This document shows positions 25,706 to 33,879 of a stretch of DNA of 64,000 nt, in pieces. The first letter of the stretch is position 1. The number at the start of each line of letters is the position of its first letter. Origin of the DNA: Geodermatophilus telluris (lineage in GTDB: Bacteria; Actinomycetota; Actinomycetes; Mycobacteriales; Geodermatophilaceae); the NCBI RefSeq assembly GCF_900102745.1, contig NZ_FMZF01000006.1, forward strand, positions 279,559 through 343,558, in the 5' to 3' direction. A program made the translations under genes and the position numbers. A model generated the notes under the pieces. It was not told where the DNA came from. It worked only from the letters and a program-made list of their open reading frames with translations, and did not search any database.

Positions 25706-26860
25706 ATGGCTGACGCCCCCTCGGTCCGGCCGCCCGGTCGGCCGCGCCCACGCGTGCTCGGCGTCTTCGCCCACCCCGACGACGAGACCATCTGCGCCGG
25801 TGGCACGTTCGCCAAGTACGCCGGCGCCGGCGCCGACGTCCGCGTGGTCTCCCTGACCCGGGGCGGGGCCGGCCAGATCAGGGACGCCGCCGTGGCGACC
25901 CGCGCCACGCTGCGGGCGGTGCGCGAGGAGGAGCTGGCCGCGGCCGGCGAGGCGCTCGGGCTGACCGGGGTGACCTGCTTCGACCACCCGGACGGCGGCC
26001 TGGCCGACGTCGACGGGCAGGTCCTGGTGGACCTCGTGGCGGAGCTCCTCGACGACCTGCGGCCCGACGTGGTCGTCACGTTCGGCCCGGACGGGTTCTC
26101 CGGTCACCCGGACCACGTCGCCGTCGGTGCCGCCGTCACCGCGGCCTGCCGGCAGCTCCCGCCGTCGGCGTCGACCCGGCTGTTCCACTGCCACCAGCCG
26201 CGCAGCGGCATGCTGCTGCGCGACCGCCTGGCCAGCTGGGTCGTCGAGCTGACCACCCGCTTCACGGGCACGCGGGACTTCGTCCGTGCGCTGTCGGTCT
26301 TCTCGCGCGAGACGACGGCCCTCGGCTACGCCGCCGACTTCGTCACCGTCGAGTGGTACCCCGCCGGCTCCTACCTCATCGAGCAGGGTGACGCCGCGAC
26401 CTCGATCCACTTCCTCCTGTCCGGGGCCGTCGAGATCCGGCGGGAGGGCGCGGACGGCCGGGTCCGGGTGGTCGACCGGTCCGGCCCCGGGGAGTTCGTC
26501 GGCGAGCAGGGCATCGCCACCGGCCGGCCGCGCAACGCGCACGTGGTCGCCGTCGACGACGTCACGACCCTCACGTTCCTGGCCTCCGACCCCGCCGTCC
26601 TCGGCGGCCCCCCGGAGCAGGGCTTCCCGCCCACCCGGACGCTGCCCTCCGGGGACCGGGTCGACGCCCGGGTGGACACGTGCATCGACGTCACGGACTT
26701 CGTCGGCCACAAGATCCGGGCCACCGCCGCCCACCGCTCCCAGTACCCGATCGACCCGGCGATGTTCCCCGAGCCGATCCTGCGGGAGATGTTCGGCGCC
26801 GAGTACTTCACCCAGGTCCTGCCGGAACCGGAGCTGCGGACCTCCCTCCTCGACGACTGA
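25706..26860 (+). CDS. PIG-L/LmbE deacetylase with an inserted cyclic-nucleotide-binding domain
   Basis: 384 residues from ATG 25706. N-terminal PIG-L fold with zinc motif HPDDE (23-27), GGLADVDG, and HPDH (134-137). At about residue 210 the fold is interrupted by a cNMP-binding domain (about 211-295: PAGSYLIEQGDAATSIHFLLSG, GEFVGEQGIATGRPRNAHV, with Glu and Arg of the phosphate cassette kept). PIG-L sequence resumes at about 319 (DARVDTCIDVTDFVGHKI...HRSQ). PIG-L enzymes hydrolyse N-acetyl groups from sugars, for example in mycothiol synthesis. The insertion suggests the deacetylase is switched by a cyclic nucleotide (inference). Confidence 0.88.
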   Translation: MADAPSVRPPGRPRPRVLGVFAHPDDETICAGGTFAKYAGAGADVRVVSLTRGGAGQIRDAAVATRATLRAVREEELAAAGEALGLTGVTCFDHPDGGLADVDGQVLVDLVAELLDDLRPDVVVTFGPDGFSGHPDHVAVGAAVTAACRQLPPSASTRLFHCHQPRSGMLLRDRLASWVVELTTRFTGTRDFVRALSVFSRETTALGYAADFVTVEWYPAGSYLIEQGDAATSIHFLLSGAVEIRREGADGRVRVVDRSGPGEFVGEQGIATGRPRNAHVVAVDDVTTLTFLASDPAVLGGPPEQGFPPTRTLPSGDRVDARVDTCIDVTDFVGHKIRATAAHRSQYPIDPAMFPEPILREMFGAEYFTQVLPEPELRTSLLDD

Positions 26861-26923
26861 CCGGGACCGGTACGGGACGGGATCGGACGTCGCCGACGGC
26901 GCTGCCGGGGCCGTCCGCGCTGC

Positions 26924-26929
26924 TAGGGT
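26924..26929 (+). promoter_or_regulatory. -10 hexamer TAGGGT, leaderless start of the DUF2652 gene
   Basis: TAGGGT lies 5 bases before ATG 26935; a transcript initiated about 6-7 bases after the hexamer would begin at the start codon. No ribosome site precedes this gene. This is the clearest example of the leaderless pattern in the window. Confidence 0.6.
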
Positions 26930-26934
26930 CCGGC

Positions 26935-27651
26935 ATGGCGACCCGGCGTGCGCTGCTCCTCATCGCCGACATCGGCGGCTACACGCAGTACATGCAGTTC
27001 CACCGCAGCGTCCTGGGGCACGCGGAGGCGGCCACGCGGCGCATGCTCGACCGGGTCGTCGGTGCGGCGCGGGACTTCGACCTGATCGAGATCGAGGGCG
27101 ACGCGGCGTTCCTCTCCCGCGACGTCGACGGGCTGGACGGTCCCGCGACGCTGGCGGCCACCACCCGCGCCGTCGTCGCCATGCACCGCGCCTTCCACGT
27201 GGAGCGGCGGTTCGTCGAGCTCAACATGTGCCCGTGCGGCAGCTGCCGGCAGACCAGCGACCTGCGGCTGAAGTTCGTCGCGCACGTCGGGGAGGTGGCG
27301 ACCCAGACGATCCGGCGCCGGAAGAAGCTCGTCGGCGTGGACGTGATCTACGTCCACCGGCTGCTCAAGAACGGCGTCGACGTGCCGGAGTACCTGCTCG
27401 TCTCCGACGACCTCTTCCGCAGCGGGGGCCCGGCCGCCGCCGAGCTGGCGATGCGGGAGGTCCCCCAGGACCTCGAGGGCATCGGGCAGGTGCAGACGTT
27501 CTTCGTCGACGTCGCGGACATGGCCGCACCGCCGGTCCTGCCGGACCTCTCGTGGTCCCAGCGCCTCGGCAGCACGCTGGGCATGGTCGGCCGGGGCCTC
27601 CCGCACGTCCTCCCCCGCCGGCGTCCCCGGCAGCTCGCCACGGCCGGCTGA
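26935..27651 (+). CDS. DUF2652 class-III-nucleotidyl-cyclase-like protein
   Basis: 238 residues from ATG 26935, apparently leaderless. It has the class III cyclase core pattern: LLIADIGGYT with metal-binding Asp12, EIEGDAAF with the second Asp56, LKFVAHVGEV, and GVDVIYVHRLLKN in the position of the substrate-binding/Asn-Arg segment. A CPCGSC Cys cluster (99-104) in the middle could hold a metal. DUF2652 proteins are homologous to cyclases but, as far as I know, not proven active. Its position 74 bases after a gene with a cNMP-binding domain, and near a second one, suggests that it makes or senses the nucleotide. Confidence 0.8.
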   Translation: MATRRALLLIADIGGYTQYMQFHRSVLGHAEAATRRMLDRVVGAARDFDLIEIEGDAAFLSRDVDGLDGPATLAATTRAVVAMHRAFHVERRFVELNMCPCGSCRQTSDLRLKFVAHVGEVATQTIRRRKKLVGVDVIYVHRLLKNGVDVPEYLLVSDDLFRSGGPAAAELAMREVPQDLEGIGQVQTFFVDVADMAAPPVLPDLSWSQRLGSTLGMVGRGLPHVLPRRRPRQLATAG

Positions 27652-27690
27652 GCCCGCGGGCCGGCCGTCGGAGTCGGGCACGATCCGGCC

Positions 27691-27996
27691 GTGGAGACCG
27701 AGCAGCTGCTGCGGACGGCGGCCGACCGGCTGGAGGCGCTCGCCGCCCGGACCACCGCCGGCGACTGGCGGGCCGGCGGGCTGCTGGCGACCCGTCCCGA
27801 GGTCGTCGCGCACCTCCCCGGCGGCGGCACGGAGCACGTGGCCGAGGCGCGGGCCGGCACCGGTGCGTGGATCACCGCCCTCTCCCCCGCGCTGGCCGCG
27901 CCCCTCGCGGGCTGGTTGCGCGCGGCGGCCGCGCAGGGTGCGGCCGACCCGGCGGCCGCGGCGTTCGCCCGGGCGCTGCTCACGCGGCTGCCCTGA
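27691..27996 (+). CDS. Small hypothetical protein, 101 residues
   Basis: GTG 27691 with CACGAT 6 bases upstream, fitting a leaderless start. The helical N-terminus (EQLLRTAADRLEALAART) is followed by TAGDWRAGG, a GGGTEHVAEARA segment and an Ala-rich helix. I recall similar uncharacterised proteins in actinobacteria but cannot name a family. It follows the DUF2652 gene by 39 bases and is convergent with the zinc protein gene at 28020. Confidence 0.6.
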   Translation: METEQLLRTAADRLEALAARTTAGDWRAGGLLATRPEVVAHLPGGGTEHVAEARAGTGAWITALSPALAAPLAGWLRAAAAQGAADPAAAAFARALLTRLP

Positions 27997-28019
27997 CCGC
28001 GGCGCGCTCGACGGCCGTG

Positions 28020-28322
28020 TCAGGCCTCGAGCCGGCCGGTCTCGTCGCGGATCGTGGCACCGGCAGCGGCGAGGGCCGCCTCGTGCTCCCGTCCGTGGTG
28101 GGCGCAGAAGAGCAGGTCGCCGCCACCGGGCAGCACGGCGCGGACGAACGCCTGCGCACCGCAGGGGCCGCGGCCGGTCCGGCCGTTGCGGCCGCCCACC
28201 ACGGCGGGGGCGTCGCAGCGGTCGGCGAGCGTCAGCGGGGCGACGGCGGGCGCCGCGGACACGACGTCGCGGTCGTGGGTGGCGTGGTCGTGGCCGGCGC
28301 GGTCGAGGGTGGCGCGGGGCAC
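28020..28322 (-). CDS. DUF7455-like zinc-ribbon protein with an expanded Cys loop
   Basis: 100 residues from GTG 28322 with GGAGGAA upstream. The C-terminal half (CGAQAFVRAVLPGGGDLLFCAHHGREHE) is the small actinobacterial zinc protein that normally begins TLADRCDRCGAQA, where Cys-Asp-Arg-Cys forms the knuckle. Here 16 residues (APAVVGGRNGRTGRGP) replace the Arg between the two Cys (Cys36 and Cys54). The rest, including Cys73 and the His residues, is kept. The insertion is in frame. Function of the family is unknown. Confidence 0.75.
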   Translation of the reverse strand: MPRATLDRAGHDHATHDRDVVSAAPAVAPLTLADRCDAPAVVGGRNGRTGRGPCGAQAFVRAVLPGGGDLLFCAHHGREHEAALAAAGATIRDETGRLEA

Positions 28323-28541
28323 TCGGTTCCTCCGGTCGGTCTCGAGGGGTGCGGGTCACGGGTGGGCGGTGGCACCGGTCTCCCGTGCTCGTGCGGGGGG
28401 TGGCGGCTCCCGCTCGACGTCTCCACCGTGCCGCCGGTGTCCGCGGGCCGCCACGGGCGGCGCCGGTCGACCCGGACCCCGCCCGCCTTCCGGCCGTCGG
28501 CAACCCGCGGCCGGCGGCGGCACGGCCTCCGCCCGGGACGG

Positions 28542-29450
28542 TCAGGTCCCGCCGGTCAGGCCCCGCCGCAGCTCGTCGACCGCCTGCGCCAGGCCCACCC
28601 GCGGGGTCCAGCCCCAGCGCCGGGCGCGGTCGGTGCGCAGCCGGCCGGTCCACACCGGCTCGTCGGTCCACTCGGGCGCGACGCCCAGCGCGTCGGTCAC
28701 CGTGCCCAGGTAGTCCCGCCAGGTCGCGGGCTCCCCCGCGACGACGACCGGGGTCGTGCCGCCGGCCACCGGGCCGCGCTCCGGGTCGTCGGCGGTCGCG
28801 ACGGCGCCCGTGGCGACGTCCGCGACGAGGGCCGCCAGGTCGTCGACGTGCACCCAGGCGAAGGTCTGCGCCGGGTTGGCGCGGCGCTCCCCGCCACGGA
28901 CCTGCTGCGGTCGCAGCGTGTTCCAGACCGACGTGTCGCCGGCGCCCAGGACGGCCGGCGGGCGGACCAGCACGGTGGTGAGCCCGCCGACCTGCGCGAG
29001 CGCGGCGTCGGTGGCGTTCTTGGTGTCGGGGTAGTCGCCGCTGCCCTCGGGCAGGAGGACACCGTCCTCGGCGACGTCGCCGACGCCGGCCGAGCGGTCG
29101 TAGACGCCGGCCGTGGACAGGTGCACGAAGCGGGCGACGCCGGCGTCCCGGGCGGCCCGGGCCAGGACCGGCGTCCCCTCGACGCCCACCCGGTGCTGCA
29201 CCTCGCGCGACGAGCCCATCGGGTGCACCGTCGACACGACCGCGTCGGCCCCCTGGGTCACCGCGCGGGCGACGGAGGCGTCGGCGAAGTCGCCGACGTG
29301 CTCGGTGACCCCGTCGAGCGCGGGCGCGCTGCCGGCGCGGCGGACGACGGCGCGCACCCGGGCCGACCGGGCGACGAGCGCCCGGCAGACCGCGGCACCC
29401 ACCAGCCCGTTGGCACCGGTCACCACGACGACGGGAGAGGAGTCGGCCAC
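28542..29450 (-). CDS. NAD-dependent epimerase/dehydratase family protein
   Basis: 302 residues from GTG 29450, 7 bases after CAGGGT (leaderless pattern); an in-frame GTG nine bases upstream is possible. Extended-SDR layout: VVVVTGANGLVGAA at the N-terminus, HLSTAGVY with the catalytic Ser/Thr, and a DYPDTKN segment in which Tyr-x-x-x-Lys gives YPDTK. The C-terminal domain has the WVHVDDLAALV motif. Acts on a nucleotide-sugar or similar substrate; identity unknown. Its stop is separated by about 220 bases from the zinc protein start. Confidence 0.85.
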   Translation of the reverse strand: MADSSPVVVVTGANGLVGAAVCRALVARSARVRAVVRRAGSAPALDGVTEHVGDFADASVARAVTQGADAVVSTVHPMGSSREVQHRVGVEGTPVLARAARDAGVARFVHLSTAGVYDRSAGVGDVAEDGVLLPEGSGDYPDTKNATDAALAQVGGLTTVLVRPPAVLGAGDTSVWNTLRPQQVRGGERRANPAQTFAWVHVDDLAALVADVATGAVATADDPERGPVAGGTTPVVVAGEPATWRDYLGTVTDALGVAPEWTDEPVWTGRLRTDRARRWGWTPRVGLAQAVDELRRGLTGGT

Positions 29451-29518
29451 GTCGTCCACCCTGCCAGCGGCTCCCCGGCCGCGCTGCGCGGGCACCGCCC
29501 GCGGACGGGTGCCGGGGT

Positions 29519-30517
29519 CTACGGGCGCCCGGCGAGGACGGCGTCCGCCTCCCGGGCGAGGTCGTGCACGAGGTCGGCCGCGGGCCGGACGTCGTCGACC
29601 AGCGCGCAGGACTGGCCGCAGTAGAGGACCGCCTGGTCGAGGTCGCCCTCGAACCCCTCCATCGGCATGAAGATGCCGTAGCGCGGCAGCTCGACCGTCT
29701 GTCCCGCGACCGGCATCTTGCCGATGACGTCCCCCTCACCGGCCCGGGACCCGGTCGGCGGCGAGCCGGCCGCCTCCCACTCCCGCACGGCCGCGTTGCG
29801 CAGCACCCGGTGCGGGGCGTCAGGCCACCCGACGTCGAACACCCGCGTGTGGAACGTGTCCTCCGCGGTCGCGGCGACGATGCGGTCCTTGTACTCCCGG
29901 GCGGCCCGCGACTCCGCGCTGCAGAGGAAGCGGGTGCCCAGCGAGACCCCCTGGGCACCGAGGGCGAGGGCGGCGGCGACCTGCCGTCCGGTCGCGATGC
30001 CCCCGGCCGCGACGACCGGCAGCGGGGCCACCGCCTGCACCGTCGCGGGCAGCAGGACCGACAGCGCCGTGGTGCCCCGCACGTGACCGCCCGCCTCGAC
30101 ACCCTGGACCATCACGGCGTCCACGCCGGCGGCCGCGGCGCGCCGGGCCTCGTCGACCGAGCCGCACTGCACCAGGACCCTCGTCCCGACCCGGTGCGCC
30201 TCCTCGACCCAGGGGCCCGGGTCGCCCCAGAAGAGCACGAGGACGGGCACCCGTTCCTCCAGGCAGCAGGCCACCGCGTCGTCGTCCATGAGCGGGACGA
30301 TCAGGTTGACCCCGAAGGGCCGGTCGGTGAGCGCCCGCAGTTGACCGATCGCCTCCCGGATCGCCGGCGCGGGCAGCCCGCCCATGCCCAGCACCCCGAG
30401 GCCACCGGCACCGCAGACCGCGGCCGCCAGCTCCGGGCCGGCGAGGCCGCCGCCCATGCCGGCGTTCCAGATCGGCACCTCGATGCCGAGGGACGTGCAC
30501 AGCGGGGTGGTCAGCAT
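29519..30517 (-). CDS. NAD(P)H-dependent flavin oxidoreductase (nitronate monooxygenase family)
   Basis: 332 residues from ATG 30517 with GGAGGT about 7 bases upstream. FMN TIM-barrel with PIWNAGMGGGLAGPELAAAV, VMVQGVEAGGHVRG containing the catalytic His of nitronate monooxygenases, VVAAGGIATGRQVAAALALGAQGV for phosphate binding, and LGTRFL. The family oxidises alkyl nitronates or serves in fatty-acid and catabolic pathways. It is 68 bases upstream of the epimerase on the same strand. Confidence 0.88.
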   Translation of the reverse strand: MLTTPLCTSLGIEVPIWNAGMGGGLAGPELAAAVCGAGGLGVLGMGGLPAPAIREAIGQLRALTDRPFGVNLIVPLMDDDAVACCLEERVPVLVLFWGDPGPWVEEAHRVGTRVLVQCGSVDEARRAAAAGVDAVMVQGVEAGGHVRGTTALSVLLPATVQAVAPLPVVAAGGIATGRQVAAALALGAQGVSLGTRFLCSAESRAAREYKDRIVAATAEDTFHTRVFDVGWPDAPHRVLRNAAVREWEAAGSPPTGSRAGEGDVIGKMPVAGQTVELPRYGIFMPMEGFEGDLDQAVLYCGQSCALVDDVRPAADLVHDLAREADAVLAGRP

Positions 30518-30664
30518 CGCGCACCTCCGGGGTGGCTGGGCCGTCGGGACCGGCAGGAGGGCACCGTAGACCCGGCCCGGGCGCCGTGGCGCTCCACCGG
30601 CGCGGGGCGGTGCGCGCGGCCGGCTGCCCGGTGGACCCGACCGGCCCGGGGCAGGATCGCGGCC

Positions 30665-31645
30665 GTGGCCGGCATGCGGAGGCGTCGGGTGTCCGGCCGC
30701 GGGCGGCTGGGGACGGGGCTCACCCCGGCGGCCGGAGCCGCGGTCATGAGCACCGGCATCCTCTCGACGGCGACGGAGAGCGCCGGTCTGACGGTGCTGT
30801 CCTGGCTGCTGCTGGCGCTCGCCGTCGCCGGAGGCCTCGTGCTGGGCACGCACCTGGTCGTCCGGTGGGCGACGGACCGCGCGGGGTGGCTGGCCGACGC
30901 CGCGACACCGGCCTCGCTCACCGGCGTGGCCGCGACGACGGTGATCGGTGGCCGGGTCACCGCCGCCGGCTGGACCGGCCCGGCGTGGCTGCTGCTCGCC
31001 GTCGCCGCGCTCCTCTGGGTCGTCCTGCTCCCCCGCGTGCTGCGGCACCGGCAGGTGCCCACGGTCGGCGGGAGCTTCCTGGTCTGCGTGGCCACGCAGG
31101 GGCTGGCCGTCCTGTCCGCCACGCTCGCCGGGGCAGCCGGCAGCCGCCCGGCGCTGTCCGCCGGCGTGGCCGCCTTCCTCCTCGGGCTCGTGCTCTACGC
31201 GGGAGTGCTGGCCCGGTTCGACTGGCGCCAGCTGGCCGTCGGCGCCGGCGACCAGTGGGTGGCGGCCGGGGCGCTGGCCATCACGAGTCTCGCGGGCGCG
31301 CACCTGGTGCTCGCCGCCGACCGGCTGGGCACACCGGGCCGCGTCGTGGGGCCGCTGCGCGCGCTGGACCTGGCGGTGTGGGGCCTGACCCTCGGGGGCT
31401 ACGCCGTCCTGCTGGCCTGCGAACTGCGCTGGCCGCGCCGGCACTACGACGTCCGGCGCTGGGCCACGGTGTTCCCCCTGGGCATGACCGCCGCCGCCGG
31501 CTTCGCGGTCGCCGAGGCGGAGCGGCTGCCCGCCCTGGCCCGCGTCGGGCAGGTCCTGCTGTGGCCCGCCCTGGCGGCCTGGGTGCTCACCGCGGCCGGT
31601 GCGGCCGCCGCCCTCCTGCGCCGGGGTCCCGCGGCGCCGGGGTGA
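30665..31645 (+). CDS. TDT-family (TehA/SLAC1-like) membrane transporter
   Basis: 326 residues from GTG 30665, 7 bases after CAGGAT (30652-30657), a leaderless layout. About ten membrane helices; the N-terminal GLTPAAGAAVMSTGILS matches the opening of tellurite-resistance/C4-dicarboxylate carriers, and FPLGMTAAA near the end is typical of the family. Probably an anion or dicarboxylate channel; substrate unknown. Confidence 0.8.
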   Translation: MAGMRRRRVSGRGRLGTGLTPAAGAAVMSTGILSTATESAGLTVLSWLLLALAVAGGLVLGTHLVVRWATDRAGWLADAATPASLTGVAATTVIGGRVTAAGWTGPAWLLLAVAALLWVVLLPRVLRHRQVPTVGGSFLVCVATQGLAVLSATLAGAAGSRPALSAGVAAFLLGLVLYAGVLARFDWRQLAVGAGDQWVAAGALAITSLAGAHLVLAADRLGTPGRVVGPLRALDLAVWGLTLGGYAVLLACELRWPRRHYDVRRWATVFPLGMTAAAGFAVAEAERLPALARVGQVLLWPALAAWVLTAAGAAAALLRRGPAAPG

Positions 31646-31654
31646 CCGGCCCGG

Positions 31655-31858
31655 CTACCGCGAGCGCTGCTGGCCGCGGGCGACGAGCACCAGCACGACG
31701 AGCACCAGCGCCAGCGGCGCCCAGGCCGGCAGCGCGAAGGGGCCGAGCACCAGCTGCGCGACCACCAGGAGGAGCTGGAAGCCGAGCCAGAAGCCGACGA
31801 GCAGGACGAGCCCGAACAGCAGCGGCCGCTCGCCGCGCAGACGCCTGAGGTGCTCCAC
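31655..31858 (-). CDS. Small two-helix membrane protein, 67 residues
   Basis: GTG 31858 with GGAGG 6 bases upstream. Residues about 12-34 and 40-62 are hydrophobic helices with a short positively charged start (HLRRLRGERP) and end (RGQQRSR). No family recognised. It is downstream of a DUF4097-like protein and a response regulator on the same strand, the kind of partner seen in cell-envelope stress modules. Confidence 0.7.
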   Translation of the reverse strand: MEHLRRLRGERPLLFGLVLLVGFWLGFQLLLVVAQLVLGPFALPAWAPLALVLVVLVLVARGQQRSR

Positions 31859-31953
31859 GTGCCCTCCTCCGCGCGCCCGCTCGGGCGCGTCGGACGGTCA
31901 ACGACCGGGGCGCCGCCGGCTGTTCCCCCTCCCCCTCCTCCGGGGGAGGCGCC

Positions 31954-32628
31954 TCACCGGGAGCGGACGGTGACCTGCCCGACGCCGGTCGACGCGTCGA
32001 TCGACCGCCCGGCGGAGGCGTCGTGGTCCACCTGCACCTCCGTGGGACCCACCGTCGCGTCGGCGTCGACGCGGTAGCGCCCGTCGGGCACGACGACCTC
32101 GACGTTGCCGGCCGCACCGGCGTCGACGCGGACCTCCCCGGGGGCACCGGTGAAGGTCGCGGTCACCGTGCCGGCCCCGGCACCCACCTCGAACAGCGGG
32201 ACGTCGAGGTCGACGGCGGTCACGTCGCCCACGCCGGTGTGCACCCGCACCGGGACGCCGGCGGGCACGGTGACCTCCTCCTCGGTCCAGCAGTGCAGGG
32301 CGAACCCCGAGCACCCGGACGTGATCCGCAGGACGCCGTCGACGAGCTCGTGCCGCGGCGCCGCGGAGGAGGTGAACAGCCCGTGCGGGGTGGACCGCAC
32401 GCCCACGGCGTCCCCGTCCCCGCCGCGCAGCGTCACCGGGCCCGCACCGATGTCGACGACGACCTCGCGCACGCCGGGGACGACGGAGCTCGTGCTGTCG
32501 TGGCGGACCTGCGTGGCGGCGGCGAGGCCCCCGACGAGGGCGGTCGCGGCCACCGCGCCGACGACCCAGCGGGAGCGGCGGCGCCGGGCCACCGGGGAGG
32601 GGACGGGACGGATCCGCGTGCTGGTCAT
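31954..32628 (-). CDS. Membrane-anchored DUF4097-like beta-repeat protein
   Basis: 224 residues from ATG 32628, which has GACCGT about 8 bases upstream and no ribosome site. A single N-terminal membrane helix (WVVGAVAATALVGGLAAAT) is followed by short beta-rich repeats (VVVDIGAGPVTLRGG, VHTGVGDVTAVDL, VDAGAAGNVEVVV, IDASTGVGQVTVR) typical of the DUF4097 beta-solenoid found in LiaF/PspC-type envelope-stress proteins. Two Cys (GCSGFALHC) could form a disulfide outside the cell. Lies directly downstream of the LuxR-type response regulator. Confidence 0.75.
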   Translation of the reverse strand: MTSTRIRPVPSPVARRRRSRWVVGAVAATALVGGLAAATQVRHDSTSSVVPGVREVVVDIGAGPVTLRGGDGDAVGVRSTPHGLFTSSAAPRHELVDGVLRITSGCSGFALHCWTEEEVTVPAGVPVRVHTGVGDVTAVDLDVPLFEVGAGAGTVTATFTGAPGEVRVDAGAAGNVEVVVPDGRYRVDADATVGPTEVQVDHDASAGRSIDASTGVGQVTVRSR

Positions 32629-32720
32629 GCCCGGCACGGTCGTCCTCCGCGGCGGCGCCCGGCAGCGGGACAACCCGCGACCGGGGCAGGGTTGTCCCTG
32701 CTCCCGCCGAACCGGTCGGC

Positions 32721-33398
32721 TCAGTGCCGGAGGAAGGCCAGCACCGCGAGCACCCGCCGGTTGTCGTCGGCGGCCTGGTGCAGTCCCAGCTTGGTGAACA
32801 CCGACCGCACGTAGGCCTCGACCGTCTTCTGGCTGAGGAACAGCTGCTCCCCGATCGCCTGGTTCGAGCGCCCCTCCGCCATCACCGCGAGCACCTCGCG
32901 CTCCCGCTCGGAGAGGGCGTCGAGGGGGCTGTGCACCCGGCGGCGGCCGACCAGCGTCGCGACGACGCCCGGGTCGACCACCACCCCGCCGGCCGCCACG
33001 CGGCGCACCGCGTCGCGGAGCTCCGCGAGGTCGGCGACCCGCTCCTTGAGCAGGTACCCGGCGCCGGTGGTGCCGCCGTCGACGAGCTGCAGCGCGTAGC
33101 CCGTCTCGACGTGCGCCGACAGCACCAGCACGCCCGTGCCCGGGTGCCGCTCGCGCAGCGCCCGCGCGGCCTCGAGCCCCTCGGTGGTGTGCGTGGGCGG
33201 CATGCGGATGTCGACCACCGCCACGTCCGGCGGGTCGGCGGCCACGCTGGCCAGCAGCGCCCCCGCGTCGCCCACCGCGGCCGTGACGGCGAACCCCGCC
33301 TCGGTGAGCAGCCGGGTCAGGCCCTCCCGGAACAGCACCGCGTCGTCGGCGACCGCCACCCGCAGGGCGCGCGCCTCGGCCGTCGGGATGGGCGACAC
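32721..33398 (-). CDS. NarL/LuxR-type response regulator
   Basis: 225 residues from GTG 33398. The start is supported by a TTGACA / 17-base spacer / GACGTT promoter directly upstream (leaderless). Receiver with VADDAVLFREGL, phosphoacceptor Asp in VVDIRMP, Ser in VLVLSAHVE, Lys in YLLKERVADL; C-terminal LuxR helix-turn-helix (LSEREREVLAVMAEGRSNQAIGE). It has no kinase in its own operon and is divergent, by 109 bases, from a receiver-only protein and a histidine kinase. Confidence 0.92.
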   Translation of the reverse strand: MSPIPTAEARALRVAVADDAVLFREGLTRLLTEAGFAVTAAVGDAGALLASVAADPPDVAVVDIRMPPTHTTEGLEAARALRERHPGTGVLVLSAHVETGYALQLVDGGTTGAGYLLKERVADLAELRDAVRRVAAGGVVVDPGVVATLVGRRRVHSPLDALSEREREVLAVMAEGRSNQAIGEQLFLSQKTVEAYVRSVFTKLGLHQAADDNRRVLAVLAFLRH

Positions 33399-33404
33399 GC
33401 GGAC

Positions 33405-33433
33405 AACGTCGGGGCGCGGGTCCGCCCTGTCAA
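33405..33433 (-). promoter_or_regulatory. Promoter TTGACA-17-GACGTT for the LuxR-type response regulator
   Basis: On the minus strand TTGACA occupies 33433-33428 and GACGTT 33410-33405, with exactly 17 bases between them; GTG 33398 begins 6 bases further on. A near-consensus housekeeping-sigma promoter with a leaderless transcript. Confidence 0.65.
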
Positions 33434-33507
33434 GGACCGTCCGCCACGACCTGCGGTACCGGGTTGACCCTGTACCCCCGGGGACGGCGCGTCGCGACCA
33501 TGGGGAG

Positions 33508-33879
33508 GTGCCGATCCGGCTCCTCATCGTCGACGACCACCCGTCGTTCCGGTCGCTCGCGCGCCGGCTGCTGGAGGACGAGGGCTTCGCCGTCGTCGGG
33601 GAGGCGGGCGACGGCCGGGGCGCGGTGCGGGCCGCCCGGGAGCTGCGTCCCGACGCGGTGCTGCTCGACGTGCAGCTGCCCGACGTCGACGGGTTCGTCG
33701 TCGCCGCGGCGCTGGCGGAGGACGCCGACCCGCCCGCGGTGGTGCTGGTGTCCAGCCGGTCCCGCGCGGACTACGGGCACCGCGTCGGCCGCAGCGCCAC
33801 CCGCGGGTTCATCGCCAAGGCCGAGCTCAGCGGGGCCGTGCTGCGGCGGCTCCTCGGCGACGGGCGGACCGCGTCGTGA
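33508..33879 (+). CDS. Receiver-only response regulator
   Basis: 123 residues from GTG 33508; GACCAT lies 7 bases upstream (leaderless pattern). It consists of a receiver domain alone: LLIVDDHPSFR, phosphoacceptor Asp in VLLDVQLPDVDG, Ser in VLVSSRSR, Lys in GFIAKAELSG. There is no output domain; the protein stops within 15 residues of the last receiver helix. The gene overlaps the following kinase gene (GTGA), so it is co-made with the kinase and may act as a phosphate sink or an allosteric partner. Confidence 0.88.
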   Translation: MPIRLLIVDDHPSFRSLARRLLEDEGFAVVGEAGDGRGAVRAARELRPDAVLLDVQLPDVDGFVVAAALAEDADPPAVVLVSSRSRADYGHRVGRSATRGFIAKAELSGAVLRRLLGDGRTAS

